Origin: Pauljensenia sp.
Lineage (GTDB): Bacteria; Actinomycetota; Actinomycetes; Actinomycetales; Actinomycetaceae
DNA: 27,703 nucleotides
Assembly (NCBI GenBank): GCA_029983625.1
Contig: JASBZF010000011.1
Span: forward strand, 1-27,703
Reading direction: 5' to 3'
Shown: piece by piece, positions 8,037 to 16,171 of the stretch
Layout: the number at the start of each line of letters is the position of its first letter
Position numbering within the stretch: position 1 is the stretch's first letter
Program-made: the position numbers and the translations under genes
Notes under the pieces: model-generated
What the model was told of the DNA's origin: nothing
What the model saw: only the letters and a program-made list of their open reading frames with translations
Database searches by the model: none

Positions 8037-10436
8037 TCACACGGTCTGTATGTCCAGCGCAGGTTGTAAGGCGCCAGCTTCTTCCGCCTGTTTCACAAGA
8101 CGACGATTGAGCATCCGGTAGGTGCCTTCGATGAATGTACTTGCCAGAACACCGGCACACAGGATCACCATCCACTGCTCGAAAGTGGGAACAACGAGGG
8201 CGAAAAAGTCCCGCGTCACCGGCACAAGGACACCAAAAGTCGCCAAAAGACCCATCGCCATGAGGAGAAGGATCCTCCAGCCCACCAGGGGCCGGGCCGT
8301 AATGGACAGCAGCCACAGCGCTCCGAGCATCAGCGTCAGCGTCGCAGCGGTCTGACCCGCACTAGTACCGACCCCCACGAGGTAATAGGCACTCAGGGAA
8401 GCTGTCGCCAAAGCAATACCCGCAGGTACTGCCAGCGACAGGATCCGAGTAAGGAATCCTGGAATATAGCGTCTCGTGTTGGGTGCCAAAGCGAGGGCGA
8501 AAGCGGGAATCCCGATTGTGAGAGCACCAATGTAAGTAAAGTGCCTCGGCAAGAAAGGATAGGGAGCGGCAATGAGCGCAATCGCAATCACCGTGATCGC
8601 CGCATAGACCGTTTTCGCGAGGAAAAGTGCGGATACTCGCTCCATATTCGCGATGATTCTTCGCCCTTCAGCGAGGACTCCCGGAAGGACAGAAAAACGC
8701 GAATCAACGAGGACGATCTGAGCTACCGCCTTCGTTGCTCGCGCGCCCTCGCCCATTGCGATACCCAGATCAGCATCTTTGAGGGCAAGCGCATCATTAA
8801 CCCCGTCACCGGTCATCGCGACACAGTGGCCGCGTGTGTGGAGTGCCTGAACCATCGCGCGTTTTTGTTCGGGGGTGACGCGGCCAAAAACATCGGCCTC
8901 TTCGACGGCATCTGCAAACTCGTCAGAGAGGTGATCTGCGGGGAGGTGGCTCGCATCGACGACACGCAATTCAGTGCCGTCGGGACGGTGAAGCCCCGCC
9001 CTCTTCGCAAGCGTCCCCACAGTCAAAGCATTGTCACCTGAGATCACGCGCAGGCGAATTCCTTGCTGTTCAAAATACGCCATTGTTTCGGCGGCATCTG
9101 AACGGAGTTCTTCTTCACAGATCACCAGGGCAAGAGGGTGGCGCTGTGCGGGCAGATCTTCTGTGAATGCTGAAGCTTGTGCTCCCACGAGGACAACCAC
9201 GCGATGCCCCATCCCCGCTTCAGCATCGATTCTCATCCGCAGATCGCTGGAAGGATCATCGGGCAGAAGGATCTCAGGGGCACCCAAATACCAGTTCGCT
9301 GAAGGTGTTCCAATCGCAGCCCATTTGCGCGTCGAAGAAAAAGGAACACTCCACTCAGGATCAAGAGCCCGTACCTGATCTCCAAGAGCCCGTGCAATCG
9401 CTCGTGAAGTCTCATTAGAAGCGAGGGCGGTCAGCGTAGCTAAAGCCGACTCTGTTTCCTGAGGTGCTGAATCGAAAAGGCTCAACTCCCGCACCGCAAT
9501 CCGCCCGGTGGTGAGGGTTCCTGTTTTATCCGTACACAGGGCATCGACGCGCGCCAGAACCTCAACTGCGGGCAGTTCCTGCACCAACACGCCGCGCCTC
9601 GCAAGAGTCGCCGAACCGATAGCAAAGTTCATCGACGTGAGGAGAACGAGTCCTTGCGGAATCATACCGACGACACTCGCCACCGCCAGAACGATCGCCT
9701 CCGACCAGTCTTCTCCTTGTGCAATTCGTGTCTGCGACCAGATGGTGAGAGCAATCATCGGTAGGAGAAGCGCAGAGATCACTTTCAGCACACGGTCGAT
9801 ACTCGTCTGGATTTGTGACACCGTAGGTGAATACACTCTTGCTCTTCGGGCGAGGTCCTGAGCGTACACGCGATCACCGACGGTCGTTGCTTGCATCGTT
9901 GCCGCCCCCGACACCACCGAAGTACCGGCGAGGAGATCGTCGCCCTCGTGTTTTTTAACGGGTTCAGATTCGCCGGTGAGGAGGGATTCATCCACCTCCA
10001 AGCCCTGCGAAGCGGCAACCACCCCATCGGCGCAAATCTGATCGCCCTGTTCAATGAGAATGATGTCATCGAGGACGACCTGCGATGCGGGAATCTGAAC
10101 GACCTTCCCGCCCCTGCGCACCCGCGCACGTGGCGCATCCACGATCGCAAGAGAATCGAGAGTGCGTTTAGCTCTGATCTCTGAGGTGATACCGATAATC
10201 GCGTTGACGATCATGACTCCTGCGAATACGACATCTTGAACGTGACCGAAGATGAGGATGAGGACGGCCGCCGTCGCCAAAATCGCGTTAAAGGCTGTGA
10301 AGATGTTTTCGCGGATGATCGATCTCAAGGAGCGGGAGGTCTGTGAGGTCGTCGTGTTCACTTCGCCCCGAGCGATGCGTTCAGCAAGCTCTGCGTCTGT
10401 TAACCCGTGCTGAATATCAATGAGCGCGTTCGTCAC
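8037..10436 (-). CDS. Cation-transporting P-type ATPase, CtpE-like
   Basis: This 799-residue membrane pump has the full P-type signature: actuator motif LTGES near residue 152, phosphorylation site DKTGTLT near 300, and hinge TGDGVNDALALKDADLG near 540. Groups of hydrophobic segments lie in the N-terminal third and the last 200 residues, and there is no N-terminal heavy-metal domain. Overall it resembles mycobacterial CtpE, which has been linked to calcium transport; the ion here is not established. The start is GTG with AAGGA about nine bases upstream. It lies 42 bp downstream of terC with no terminator between, so it probably belongs to the riboswitch-controlled transcript. That makes Mn2+ or Ca2+ plausible substrates. 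Confidence 0.9.
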   Translation of the reverse strand: MTNALIDIQHGLTDAELAERIARGEVNTTTSQTSRSLRSIIRENIFTAFNAILATAAVLILIFGHVQDVVFAGVMIVNAIIGITSEIRAKRTLDSLAIVDAPRARVRRGGKVVQIPASQVVLDDIILIEQGDQICADGVVAASQGLEVDESLLTGESEPVKKHEGDDLLAGTSVVSGAATMQATTVGDRVYAQDLARRARVYSPTVSQIQTSIDRVLKVISALLLPMIALTIWSQTRIAQGEDWSEAIVLAVASVVGMIPQGLVLLTSMNFAIGSATLARRGVLVQELPAVEVLARVDALCTDKTGTLTTGRIAVRELSLFDSAPQETESALATLTALASNETSRAIARALGDQVRALDPEWSVPFSSTRKWAAIGTPSANWYLGAPEILLPDDPSSDLRMRIDAEAGMGHRVVVLVGAQASAFTEDLPAQRHPLALVICEEELRSDAAETMAYFEQQGIRLRVISGDNALTVGTLAKRAGLHRPDGTELRVVDASHLPADHLSDEFADAVEEADVFGRVTPEQKRAMVQALHTRGHCVAMTGDGVNDALALKDADLGIAMGEGARATKAVAQIVLVDSRFSVLPGVLAEGRRIIANMERVSALFLAKTVYAAITVIAIALIAAPYPFLPRHFTYIGALTIGIPAFALALAPNTRRYIPGFLTRILSLAVPAGIALATASLSAYYLVGVGTSAGQTAATLTLMLGALWLLSITARPLVGWRILLLMAMGLLATFGVLVPVTRDFFALVVPTFEQWMVILCAGVLASTFIEGTYRMLNRRLVKQAEEAGALQPALDIQTV

Positions 10437-10478
10437 GTGTTCATGTCCTTCTTAGTATGCAGATCAGAGCGCAAAAAA

Positions 10479-11492
10479 TCAGTGATGCGCAGACTCAGGT
10501 AGCGTCTTCTGGGCTTTCACTTTCGCCCCGATAATCGAGGCCACAACTGTGAGCGTGATGGAAAGGAGGATGAAAAGAAGTGAGGGAACTATTCCGATCT
10601 CAGGCACCCAGTCCATGCCTTCACCTCCGTTGAGGAACGGCAACGTGTTTTCGTGCATCGCATGAAAAATAAGTTTCACACCGATGAAAGCAAGGATCGC
10701 CGCTAAGCCAAAGTGGAGGTAAATGAGTTTTTCTAACAGTCCATCGATGAGGAAGTACAGCTGACGCAAGCCAAGCAAGGCGAAAGCATTGGCGGCAAAA
10801 ACGATATAAGGCTCACGTGTGAGGCCAAAAATCGCGGGAATCGAATCGAAAGCAAACATGAGATCTGCGGTGCCGAGGGCGAATACCACGAGCAGCATAG
10901 GAGTGAGGAATGTTCGACCACCGTGCCTGTGGAGGAACTTTTGCCCCATGAAACCATCGGTGACGGGGAATATGCGTCGCATCATTCTCACGAAAGAGTT
11001 CTCACGGTATTCCTCATCGTGTTCTTCTTCGTCACTGACCCCTTCGCGCGCCTGAGAGAAAGCAGTCCACAGCAGCCAGGCGCCGAAGATGAAGAACACC
11101 CAGGTGAAGCGTTCAATGAGCACCGCGCCGATAAGGATAAAGACCAGTCGAAGGACGAGGGCGATGACAATTCCCGTGAGAAGGGCTTTTTGTTGGAAGC
11201 TTCTCGGCACTCTAAAGGAGGCCATAATGATGATGAAAACGAAAAGATTATCGAGGGACAGGGCTTTTTCCGTGAGGAAACCCGCGTAGTATTCACCGGC
11301 GTACTGGGCACCGTAGACGGCCCATATCAGCAAACCGAATCCCAGCCCGAGAAGGACGTAGCCAAAAGACCACCAGGTCGCTTCTTTCAGAGTGGGTGTG
11401 TGCGCTTTACGGACGTGAGCGACAATATCGACGGTAATGAGCGTAAGAATAACGACAGCTAAAGCGAGCCAGCCGAGGGCGTGAACATGCAT
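10479..11492 (-). CDS. terC: TerC-family integral membrane protein (putative manganese exporter)
   Basis: This is a 337-residue multi-pass membrane protein of the TerC/Alx family, proposed to export Mn2+ and in some bacteria to help metallate exported enzymes. The family landmarks are visible: EKALSLDNLFVFIIIM near residue 55-70 and, in the second half, ADLMFAFDSIPAIFG, which carry the paired acidic residues. An Asp/Glu-rich loop (SDEEEHDEEYRE) lies between the halves. The open frame extends to 11603, but those extra codons are the riboswitch read in frame. The ATG of MHVHALGW is the true start, with AAGGGG about 12 bases upstream. The P-type ATPase follows after 42 bp. Confidence 0.92.
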   Translation of the reverse strand: MHVHALGWLALAVVILTLITVDIVAHVRKAHTPTLKEATWWSFGYVLLGLGFGLLIWAVYGAQYAGEYYAGFLTEKALSLDNLFVFIIIMASFRVPRSFQQKALLTGIVIALVLRLVFILIGAVLIERFTWVFFIFGAWLLWTAFSQAREGVSDEEEHDEEYRENSFVRMMRRIFPVTDGFMGQKFLHRHGGRTFLTPMLLVVFALGTADLMFAFDSIPAIFGLTREPYIVFAANAFALLGLRQLYFLIDGLLEKLIYLHFGLAAILAFIGVKLIFHAMHENTLPFLNGGEGMDWVPEIGIVPSLLFILLSITLTVVASIIGAKVKAQKTLPESAHH

Positions 11493-11501
11493 GGTGTGGG
11501 A

Positions 11502-11514
11502 ACCCCTTAGAGGT
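11502..11514 (-). promoter_or_regulatory. Hairpin that can mask the terC ribosome-binding site
   Basis: On the minus strand ACCTC-TAA-GGGGT can fold into a 5-bp stem whose 3' arm is the AAGGGG Shine-Dalgarno of terC. It lies just 3' of the aptamer, where an expression platform would be expected. This suggests control at translation, though the fold is not proven. Confidence 0.4.
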
Positions 11515-11524
11515 ACGAGCGATC

Positions 11525-11625
11525 GGATGAGGTCTCTTCCCACCCGAATGGGCGACTGATCCGAGCATTGCTCATCTCCAACGCCGTGGTGACGAACCAG
11601 CACTTCGCGGGCTTACTCCCCTCGC
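11525..11625 (-). promoter_or_regulatory. yybP-ykoY-type (Mn2+) riboswitch upstream of terC
   Basis: Read on the minus strand, the leader has the family's signature segments in the right order: a 5' GAGGGGAGTA (11623-11614), an internal TTCGTCACCACGGC (11596-11583), a GGCG/CGCC stem, a CCCA-TTCGGG-TGGG hairpin, and a 3' AGAGACCTC (11537-11529) whose CCTC closes P1 with the 5' GAGG. Compared from memory with the Lactococcus yybP-ykoY aptamer, the GGGGAGUA, CGUCA...CGGC and AGACC blocks are all matched. The class binds Mn2+ and commonly precedes terC/alx/mntP genes and P-type ATPases, exactly the genes that follow here. Confidence 0.85.
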
Positions 11626-11630
11626 AGATC

Positions 11631-11636
11631 ATTCTA
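11631..11636 (-). promoter_or_regulatory. -10 element of the riboswitch/terC transcript
   Basis: TAGAAT (within GCTAGAAT) lies about 7 bases upstream of the first paired bases of the aptamer, so transcription should start right at the riboswitch 5' end. No convincing -35 is seen. The stretch between here and the uvrB stop (11713) contains an imperfect GGAGGCAC...GTGCTCC hairpin, a weak terminator candidate for uvrB. Confidence 0.6.
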
Positions 11637-11712
11637 GCGTGGAGCACGCCTCAGGGGCCTTTTGTGCCTCCCTGTGTATAACGCGGGATTCCTCACCTTC
11701 ACCTTTTCTGCA

Positions 11713-13818
11713 TCATCTGGCCGCTTGCATCTGGCGCAATTCCTTTTTCAGGTCTGCGATCTCATCACGCAATCTGGCTGCAAGCTCAAATTGCAGTTCC
11801 TCCGATGCCCTCATCATCTGTGCGGACAGTTCTTCAATCAGAGCAACAAGCTCCTCTTCGGCGCGCGCCCCGCTGTGCGTACCGCGTCCACGTGCCGCAG
11901 CGCGCGCCGAAGCGCTTGACTCCTTGCGGTAGCCACCTTCCAGGAGTTCTGCAGTGTCGATCTGCTCGCGGGCAAGCATGTCGGTAACGTCCGCAATTTT
12001 CTTCCGCAGAGGCTTGGGGTCAATACCGTGTTCTTCGTTGTAGGCAATCTGCTTGGCGCGACGACGCTCAGTTTCCGTGATTGTCGCCTGCATCGAATCG
12101 GTGATCCGGTCGGCATACATGTGAACTTCGCCGGAGACATTACGCGCAGCTCGTCCGATCGTCTGAATCAGGGAGCGTGTCGAACGGAGGAACCCTTCTT
12201 TATCAGCATCGAGAATCGACACAAGCGACACTTCAGGTAAATCAAGGCCCTCACGCAAGAGGTTAATACCGACCAGCACATCGAAGGTCCCCATCCGCAG
12301 CTGCCTGAGCAGTTCAACGCGGCGCAGCGTATCCACGTCAGAATGCAGGTATTCGACCCGTACACCACGCTGAGCGAGGTAGGTCGTTAAATCCTCGGCC
12401 ATTTTCTTCGTCAAAGTGGTGACGAGGACGCGCTCATCCTGATCGACACGAACCCGTACTTCTTCGAGCAGGTCATCGATCTGCCCTGTCGTTGGTTTGA
12501 CAACAATTTTCGGATCAACCAGACCTGTGGGACGGATGATTTGTTCGACAACACCATCGGAACGTTCCAGCTCATAGTCTCCTGGTGTTGCCGAAAGGTA
12601 CACGGTCTGCCCGATCCGTTCGACAAACTCATCCCATTTCAAAGGGCGGTTATCCATCGCGGAGGGCAGACGGAACCCGTGATCCACAAGAGTGCGTTTA
12701 CGTGACATATCGCCCTCGAACATCGCACCGATCTGCGGCACGGTCACATGGGATTCATCGATGATCAGAACGAAATCATCCGCGAAATAATCAAGCAGTG
12801 TATGCGGCGGACTCCCCTGCTCACGTCCGTCGATATGACGTGAATAGTTCTCCACTCCCGCGCATGTGCCGATCTCACGCAGCATTTCAAGATCGTAGTT
12901 CGTGCGCATCCGTAGGCGTTGCGCTTCCAGGAGTTTGCCTTGGGATTCAAACCATGCCAGGCGCTGACTCAGTTCGGCTTCAATGGACGCAATCGCTCGT
13001 TTCATACGTTCCTCACCTGCGACATAGTGGGATGCGGGAAAGAGGTCAACATGATCGGTCTGAGCAAGGACATCACCGGTGATCGGGTGAAGGAGGGCAA
13101 GTGCGTCGATTTCGTCACCGAACATTTCGATACGAATCGCACGTTCCTCATAGACGGGGATGATTTCGATGGTGTCTCCGCGCACCCGGAAAGTTCCGCG
13201 CGTGAAAGCAATGTCGTTACGGACATACTGCATATGAACGAAGGACCGGAGCAGGTCATCTCGATCGATGCGCATTCCGCGTTCGAGTTCGACTCTGCGT
13301 GCGACGTACTCTTCGGGTGTGCCGAGGCCGTAAATACAAGAAACGGAGGCGACAACAACGGTGTCCCGTCTCGTCAGCAGGTTGTTTGTCGCACTGTGAC
13401 GCAGCCGCTCCACCTCGTCATTGATTGAGGAATCTTTCTCAATGTAGGTATCCGTCTGCGGGATATACGCTTCAGGCTGGTAGTAGTCGTAGTAGGAGAC
13501 GAAGTATTCGACCGCGTTATTCGGTAAAAGTTCACGAAACTCTGCAGCAAGTTGAGCGGCAAGCGTCTTATTCGGCGCGATGACGAGGGCGGGACGTTGA
13601 ATCCGTTCAATGAGCCACGCTGCGGTCGCTGACTTTCCGGTTCCGGTTGCTCCCAGAAGAACAATGTCGCGTTCGCCGTTATTCAGTCTGTGAGCAAGCT
13701 CTGCAATAGCGGTGGGTTGATCGCCCGAAGGAGTGTATTCGGAGATCACCTCGAAGGGGTGTTCTTGACGTAGGATCATCCGTTCCACGGTTTTACCGTA
13801 GACGTTTCTTCTTGTCAT
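11713..13818 (-). CDS. uvrB: Excinuclease ABC subunit B
   Basis: This 701-residue UvrB is the helicase-like core of nucleotide excision repair, which verifies damage and recruits UvrC. It has Walker A GATGTGKSA at residues 56-64, the Tyr-rich beta-hairpin SYYDYYQPEAYIP near 108-120, a DESHV DEAD-box equivalent, GFRLPSAMDNRP, conserved helicase motifs VGINLLREGLDLPEVSLV and QTIGRAARN, and a C-terminal UVR domain (last ~45 residues) that contacts UvrA/UvrC. The ATG at 13818 lies 7 bases after the coaE stop. An in-frame ATG at 13779 is an alternative, as both have weak ribosome-binding sites. It is the last gene of the polA-rpsA-coaE-uvrB run. I found no LexA box nearby. Confidence 0.96.
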   Translation of the reverse strand: MTRRNVYGKTVERMILRQEHPFEVISEYTPSGDQPTAIAELAHRLNNGERDIVLLGATGTGKSATAAWLIERIQRPALVIAPNKTLAAQLAAEFRELLPNNAVEYFVSYYDYYQPEAYIPQTDTYIEKDSSINDEVERLRHSATNNLLTRRDTVVVASVSCIYGLGTPEEYVARRVELERGMRIDRDDLLRSFVHMQYVRNDIAFTRGTFRVRGDTIEIIPVYEERAIRIEMFGDEIDALALLHPITGDVLAQTDHVDLFPASHYVAGEERMKRAIASIEAELSQRLAWFESQGKLLEAQRLRMRTNYDLEMLREIGTCAGVENYSRHIDGREQGSPPHTLLDYFADDFVLIIDESHVTVPQIGAMFEGDMSRKRTLVDHGFRLPSAMDNRPLKWDEFVERIGQTVYLSATPGDYELERSDGVVEQIIRPTGLVDPKIVVKPTTGQIDDLLEEVRVRVDQDERVLVTTLTKKMAEDLTTYLAQRGVRVEYLHSDVDTLRRVELLRQLRMGTFDVLVGINLLREGLDLPEVSLVSILDADKEGFLRSTRSLIQTIGRAARNVSGEVHMYADRITDSMQATITETERRRAKQIAYNEEHGIDPKPLRKKIADVTDMLAREQIDTAELLEGGYRKESSASARAAARGRGTHSGARAEEELVALIEELSAQMMRASEELQFELAARLRDEIADLKKELRQMQAAR

Positions 13819-13825
13819 CGCCCGC

Positions 13826-14515
13826 TTACAGCGTGGGCCGTAGCCAGATCCGATCGATCGTATCGACGAGGGCGGTCATCTCTTCACGACTCCCGACATT
13901 CTCAATGAGGATATGGGCAAGGGCTCGTCGTTCAGCATCACCAGATTGCGCAGCCATACGTTTTCGCGCATCGTCTCGCGTGATCCCGCGTGCCTCTAAG
14001 CGTTCGAGCCGCACATTCAGGGGAGCTTCCACAACGAGGACCGCATCGAATTGCTCAGCAAGCCCCGCTTCTTTCAAGAGAGGAACGTCATAGACAGCGA
14101 GTCCGTTTTTCGGTGCGCGTGCAAGGATCTGAGCGGCACGAGCTGCGATCAGCGGATGCAAGATCTTCTCGACATCGTGTCGGGCACTGTAATCGGAAAA
14201 AATAATCGCAGCGAGGGCGCTTCGATCAAGCTCACCGCAGGGCAGAAGAATCCCTTCCCCGAATCTTTCAGTGAGGGCATAAAGCCCTTCACTTCCTGCT
14301 TCAACAACTTCACGTCCAATGCGGTCAGCATCGGCAAGGGTTGCGCCGAGTCTTTTCAATGCCGTTGCGACTGTGGTCTTTCCTGAACCGATACCGCCGG
14401 TGAGGCCGATCCGCAATGCTCGCGTCTGCGGATGCTGAAAAGAGCGCAGAAGCTGGGCTTTTGCTTGGCCTCTTTCCACGGATCGCACTGCGTTCCTCAG
14501 ATCGTGTGGGTTCAT
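13826..14515 (-). CDS. coaE: Dephospho-CoA kinase
   Basis: This 229-residue protein catalyses the last step of coenzyme A synthesis, ATP-dependent 3'-phosphorylation of dephospho-CoA. The P-loop GLTGGIGSGKT lies at about residues 37-47, followed by the substrate-binding DADRIGREVV, the family DVPLL segment and the lid region (RLEARGITRDDARKRMAAQ). The start at 14515 is chosen because AAGGA lies 7 bases upstream. A GTG at 14557 extends the frame further but lacks such a site. About 35 residues precede the kinase fold, whereas most CoaE proteins begin almost at the P-loop strand; a TTG immediately before LRIGLTGG is a possible alternative. It follows rpsA by 54 bp and precedes uvrB by 7 bp, a conserved actinobacterial order. 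Confidence 0.93.
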   Translation of the reverse strand: MNPHDLRNAVRSVERGQAKAQLLRSFQHPQTRALRIGLTGGIGSGKTTVATALKRLGATLADADRIGREVVEAGSEGLYALTERFGEGILLPCGELDRSALAAIIFSDYSARHDVEKILHPLIAARAAQILARAPKNGLAVYDVPLLKEAGLAEQFDAVLVVEAPLNVRLERLEARGITRDDARKRMAAQSGDAERRALAHILIENVGSREEMTALVDTIDRIWLRPTL

Positions 14516-14569
14516 GACTCTATCCTTGCGCACAGCTGCACTCATCGAAGGGCACACAGCCCCGATCGA

Positions 14570-16009
14570 TCAGTTGTTGCTTGTCAGCTTCTCACGGAGG
14601 GCCGCGAGGGCTTCATCCGAAGCGAGAGTGCCGGAGTTATCCACGGGAGTGGAGTAAGAGGCTTGTTCTTCAACGGTAGGAACCGCTTCGACATCCTCTT
14701 CCTGAGCCTTGAGGACCTGAGCCTTGTGGGCTTCCCAGCGGGCCTGTGCTTCGGCGTACTGGGCTTCCCAAGCTTCACGCTGAGCCTCGTAGCCTTCCAT
14801 CCATTCCTGGGTTTCAGGATCAAAGCCCTCGGGGTACTTGTAGTTACCGTTCTCGTCGTATTCGGCAGCCATGCCGTAGAGCGAAGGATCGAACTCTTCC
14901 GAGGTCGGATCCACGCCCTCGTTTGCCTGCTTGAGCGACAAGGAAATGCGGCGGCGTTCCAGATCAATGTCGATGACCTTCACGAAGGCATCGTCGCCGA
15001 CCTTAACAACCTGGTCGGGCAGATCAACATGGCGCTGCGCGAGCTCGGAAATGTGGACAAGACCCTCGATACCGTCTTCGACGCGCACGAAAGCACCGAA
15101 GGGAACGAGCTTGGTGACCTTGCCCGGCACGACCTGGCCAATCGCATGGGTGCGCGCGAAAGCCTGCCACGGATCCTCTTGTGTGGCCTTGAGGGAGAGG
15201 GAGACGCGCTCGCGGTCCATATCGACGTCGAGCACCTCGACGGTGACTTCCTGTCCGACCTCGACAACCTCGGAGGGGTGATCGATGTGCTTCCAAGACA
15301 GTTCGGAGACGTGGACGAGGCCGTCAACACCGCCAAGGTCAACGAAGGCACCGAAGTTGACGATCGAAGAAACGTTGCCCGTGCGGACCTGACCCTTCGC
15401 CAGGGTGTGCAGGAAGTTCGTACGCACCTCGGACTGGGTCTGCTCAAGCCAAGCGCGACGGGACAGGACCACGTTGTTGCGGTTCTTGTCTAGCTCGATG
15501 ATCTTCGCTTCAATTTCGCGACCAATGTAAGGCTGGAGATCGCGGACGCGACGCATTTCGACGAGGGAGGCCGGGAGGAAGCCGCGCAGACCGATATCGA
15601 GGATCAGGCCGCCCTTGACGACCTCGATGACGGTGCCGGTAACAACGCCGTCTTCTTCCTTGATCTTCTCGATCTGACCCCAGGCGCGCTCGTACTGGGC
15701 GCGCTTCTTCGAGAGGAGCAGACGGCCTTCTTTGTCTTCCTTCTGGAGGACAAGAGCTTCGACCTTGTCGCCGACGGCAACCACGTCGTCGGGATTGACG
15801 TCATGCTTGATGGAGAGCTCGCGAGAGAGGATCACGCCCTCAGTCTTGTAGCCGATGTCGAGGAGGACCTCATCGTGGTCAACCTTGACGACAGTGCCCT
15901 CGACGATGTCACCATCGTTGAAGTACTTGATGGTTTCGTCGATGGCGGCAAGCAGGTCCTCGGTGGAACCGATGTCGTTAACCGCGACCTGCGGCGTGTT
16001 GGTGGTCAT
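14570..16009 (-). CDS. rpsA: 30S ribosomal protein S1
   Basis: This 479-residue S1 protein has four S1 (OB-fold) RNA-binding repeats, the actinobacterial number, at about residues 33-105, 120-190, 205-275 and 290-360. Each starts with a G-x-V pattern such as GDIVEGTVVKV, GVVTGTVIEV, GQVRTGNVSSI and GQVVPGKVTKL, with FGAFVDLGG and FGAFVRVED cores. It ends in a ~110-residue tail rich in Glu, Ala, Tyr and Trp (EYDENGNYKYPEGFD, then EAQREAWEAQYAEAQARWEA), which is probably flexible or helical and is known in relatives. The ATG of MTTNTPQ is chosen over an upstream in-frame codon because GGAG lies 10 bases before it and the conserved sequence starts here. polA lies upstream on the same strand. Confidence 0.97.
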   Translation of the reverse strand: MTTNTPQVAVNDIGSTEDLLAAIDETIKYFNDGDIVEGTVVKVDHDEVLLDIGYKTEGVILSRELSIKHDVNPDDVVAVGDKVEALVLQKEDKEGRLLLSKKRAQYERAWGQIEKIKEEDGVVTGTVIEVVKGGLILDIGLRGFLPASLVEMRRVRDLQPYIGREIEAKIIELDKNRNNVVLSRRAWLEQTQSEVRTNFLHTLAKGQVRTGNVSSIVNFGAFVDLGGVDGLVHVSELSWKHIDHPSEVVEVGQEVTVEVLDVDMDRERVSLSLKATQEDPWQAFARTHAIGQVVPGKVTKLVPFGAFVRVEDGIEGLVHISELAQRHVDLPDQVVKVGDDAFVKVIDIDLERRRISLSLKQANEGVDPTSEEFDPSLYGMAAEYDENGNYKYPEGFDPETQEWMEGYEAQREAWEAQYAEAQARWEAHKAQVLKAQEEDVEAVPTVEEQASYSTPVDNSGTLASDEALAALREKLTSNN

Positions 16010-16171
16010 GTAGTTGTGTCTCCGAAACGGACTGAATAGTAGGGACATGGAGTGGCGATTCGGGCATGAAAGTCCGAAATCACCGCGAAGTAGTCTATCA
16101 GGCATCGCGCGTAAAAAATGCTCCTTCACGGATACAAAATCCGTGGCCCCCGTCTCGATTAAGACAGCATC
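16010..16171 (-). promoter_or_regulatory. rpsA leader / polA-rpsA intergenic region with a hairpin
   Basis: This 162-bp gap between the polA stop and the rpsA start contains a 7-bp perfect stem CACGGAT/ATCCGTG (16127-16145, 5-nt loop). On the minus strand it is followed after eight bases by a run of six T. It may be a weak terminator or attenuator after polA. A TACTAT near 16040 could be an rpsA -10 element, but no matching -35 is seen. I can define nothing else here. Confidence 0.35.

Noticed and set aside
11493..11603. Longer TerC N-terminus (start at 11603)
   Set aside because: The additional codons are the riboswitch aptamer translated in frame. The ATG at 11492 has a ribosome-binding site and begins the family sequence.
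13819..13900. LexA box before uvrB
   Set aside because: No GAAC-N4-GTTC-like palindrome is present. uvrB begins seven bases after coaE and is probably read from upstream promoters.
14432..15493. 353-codon open frame on the plus strand opposite rpsA
   Set aside because: It is fully antisense to conserved rpsA, a shadow caused by codon bias in the ribosomal protein gene. It has no ribosome-binding site or recognisable domain.
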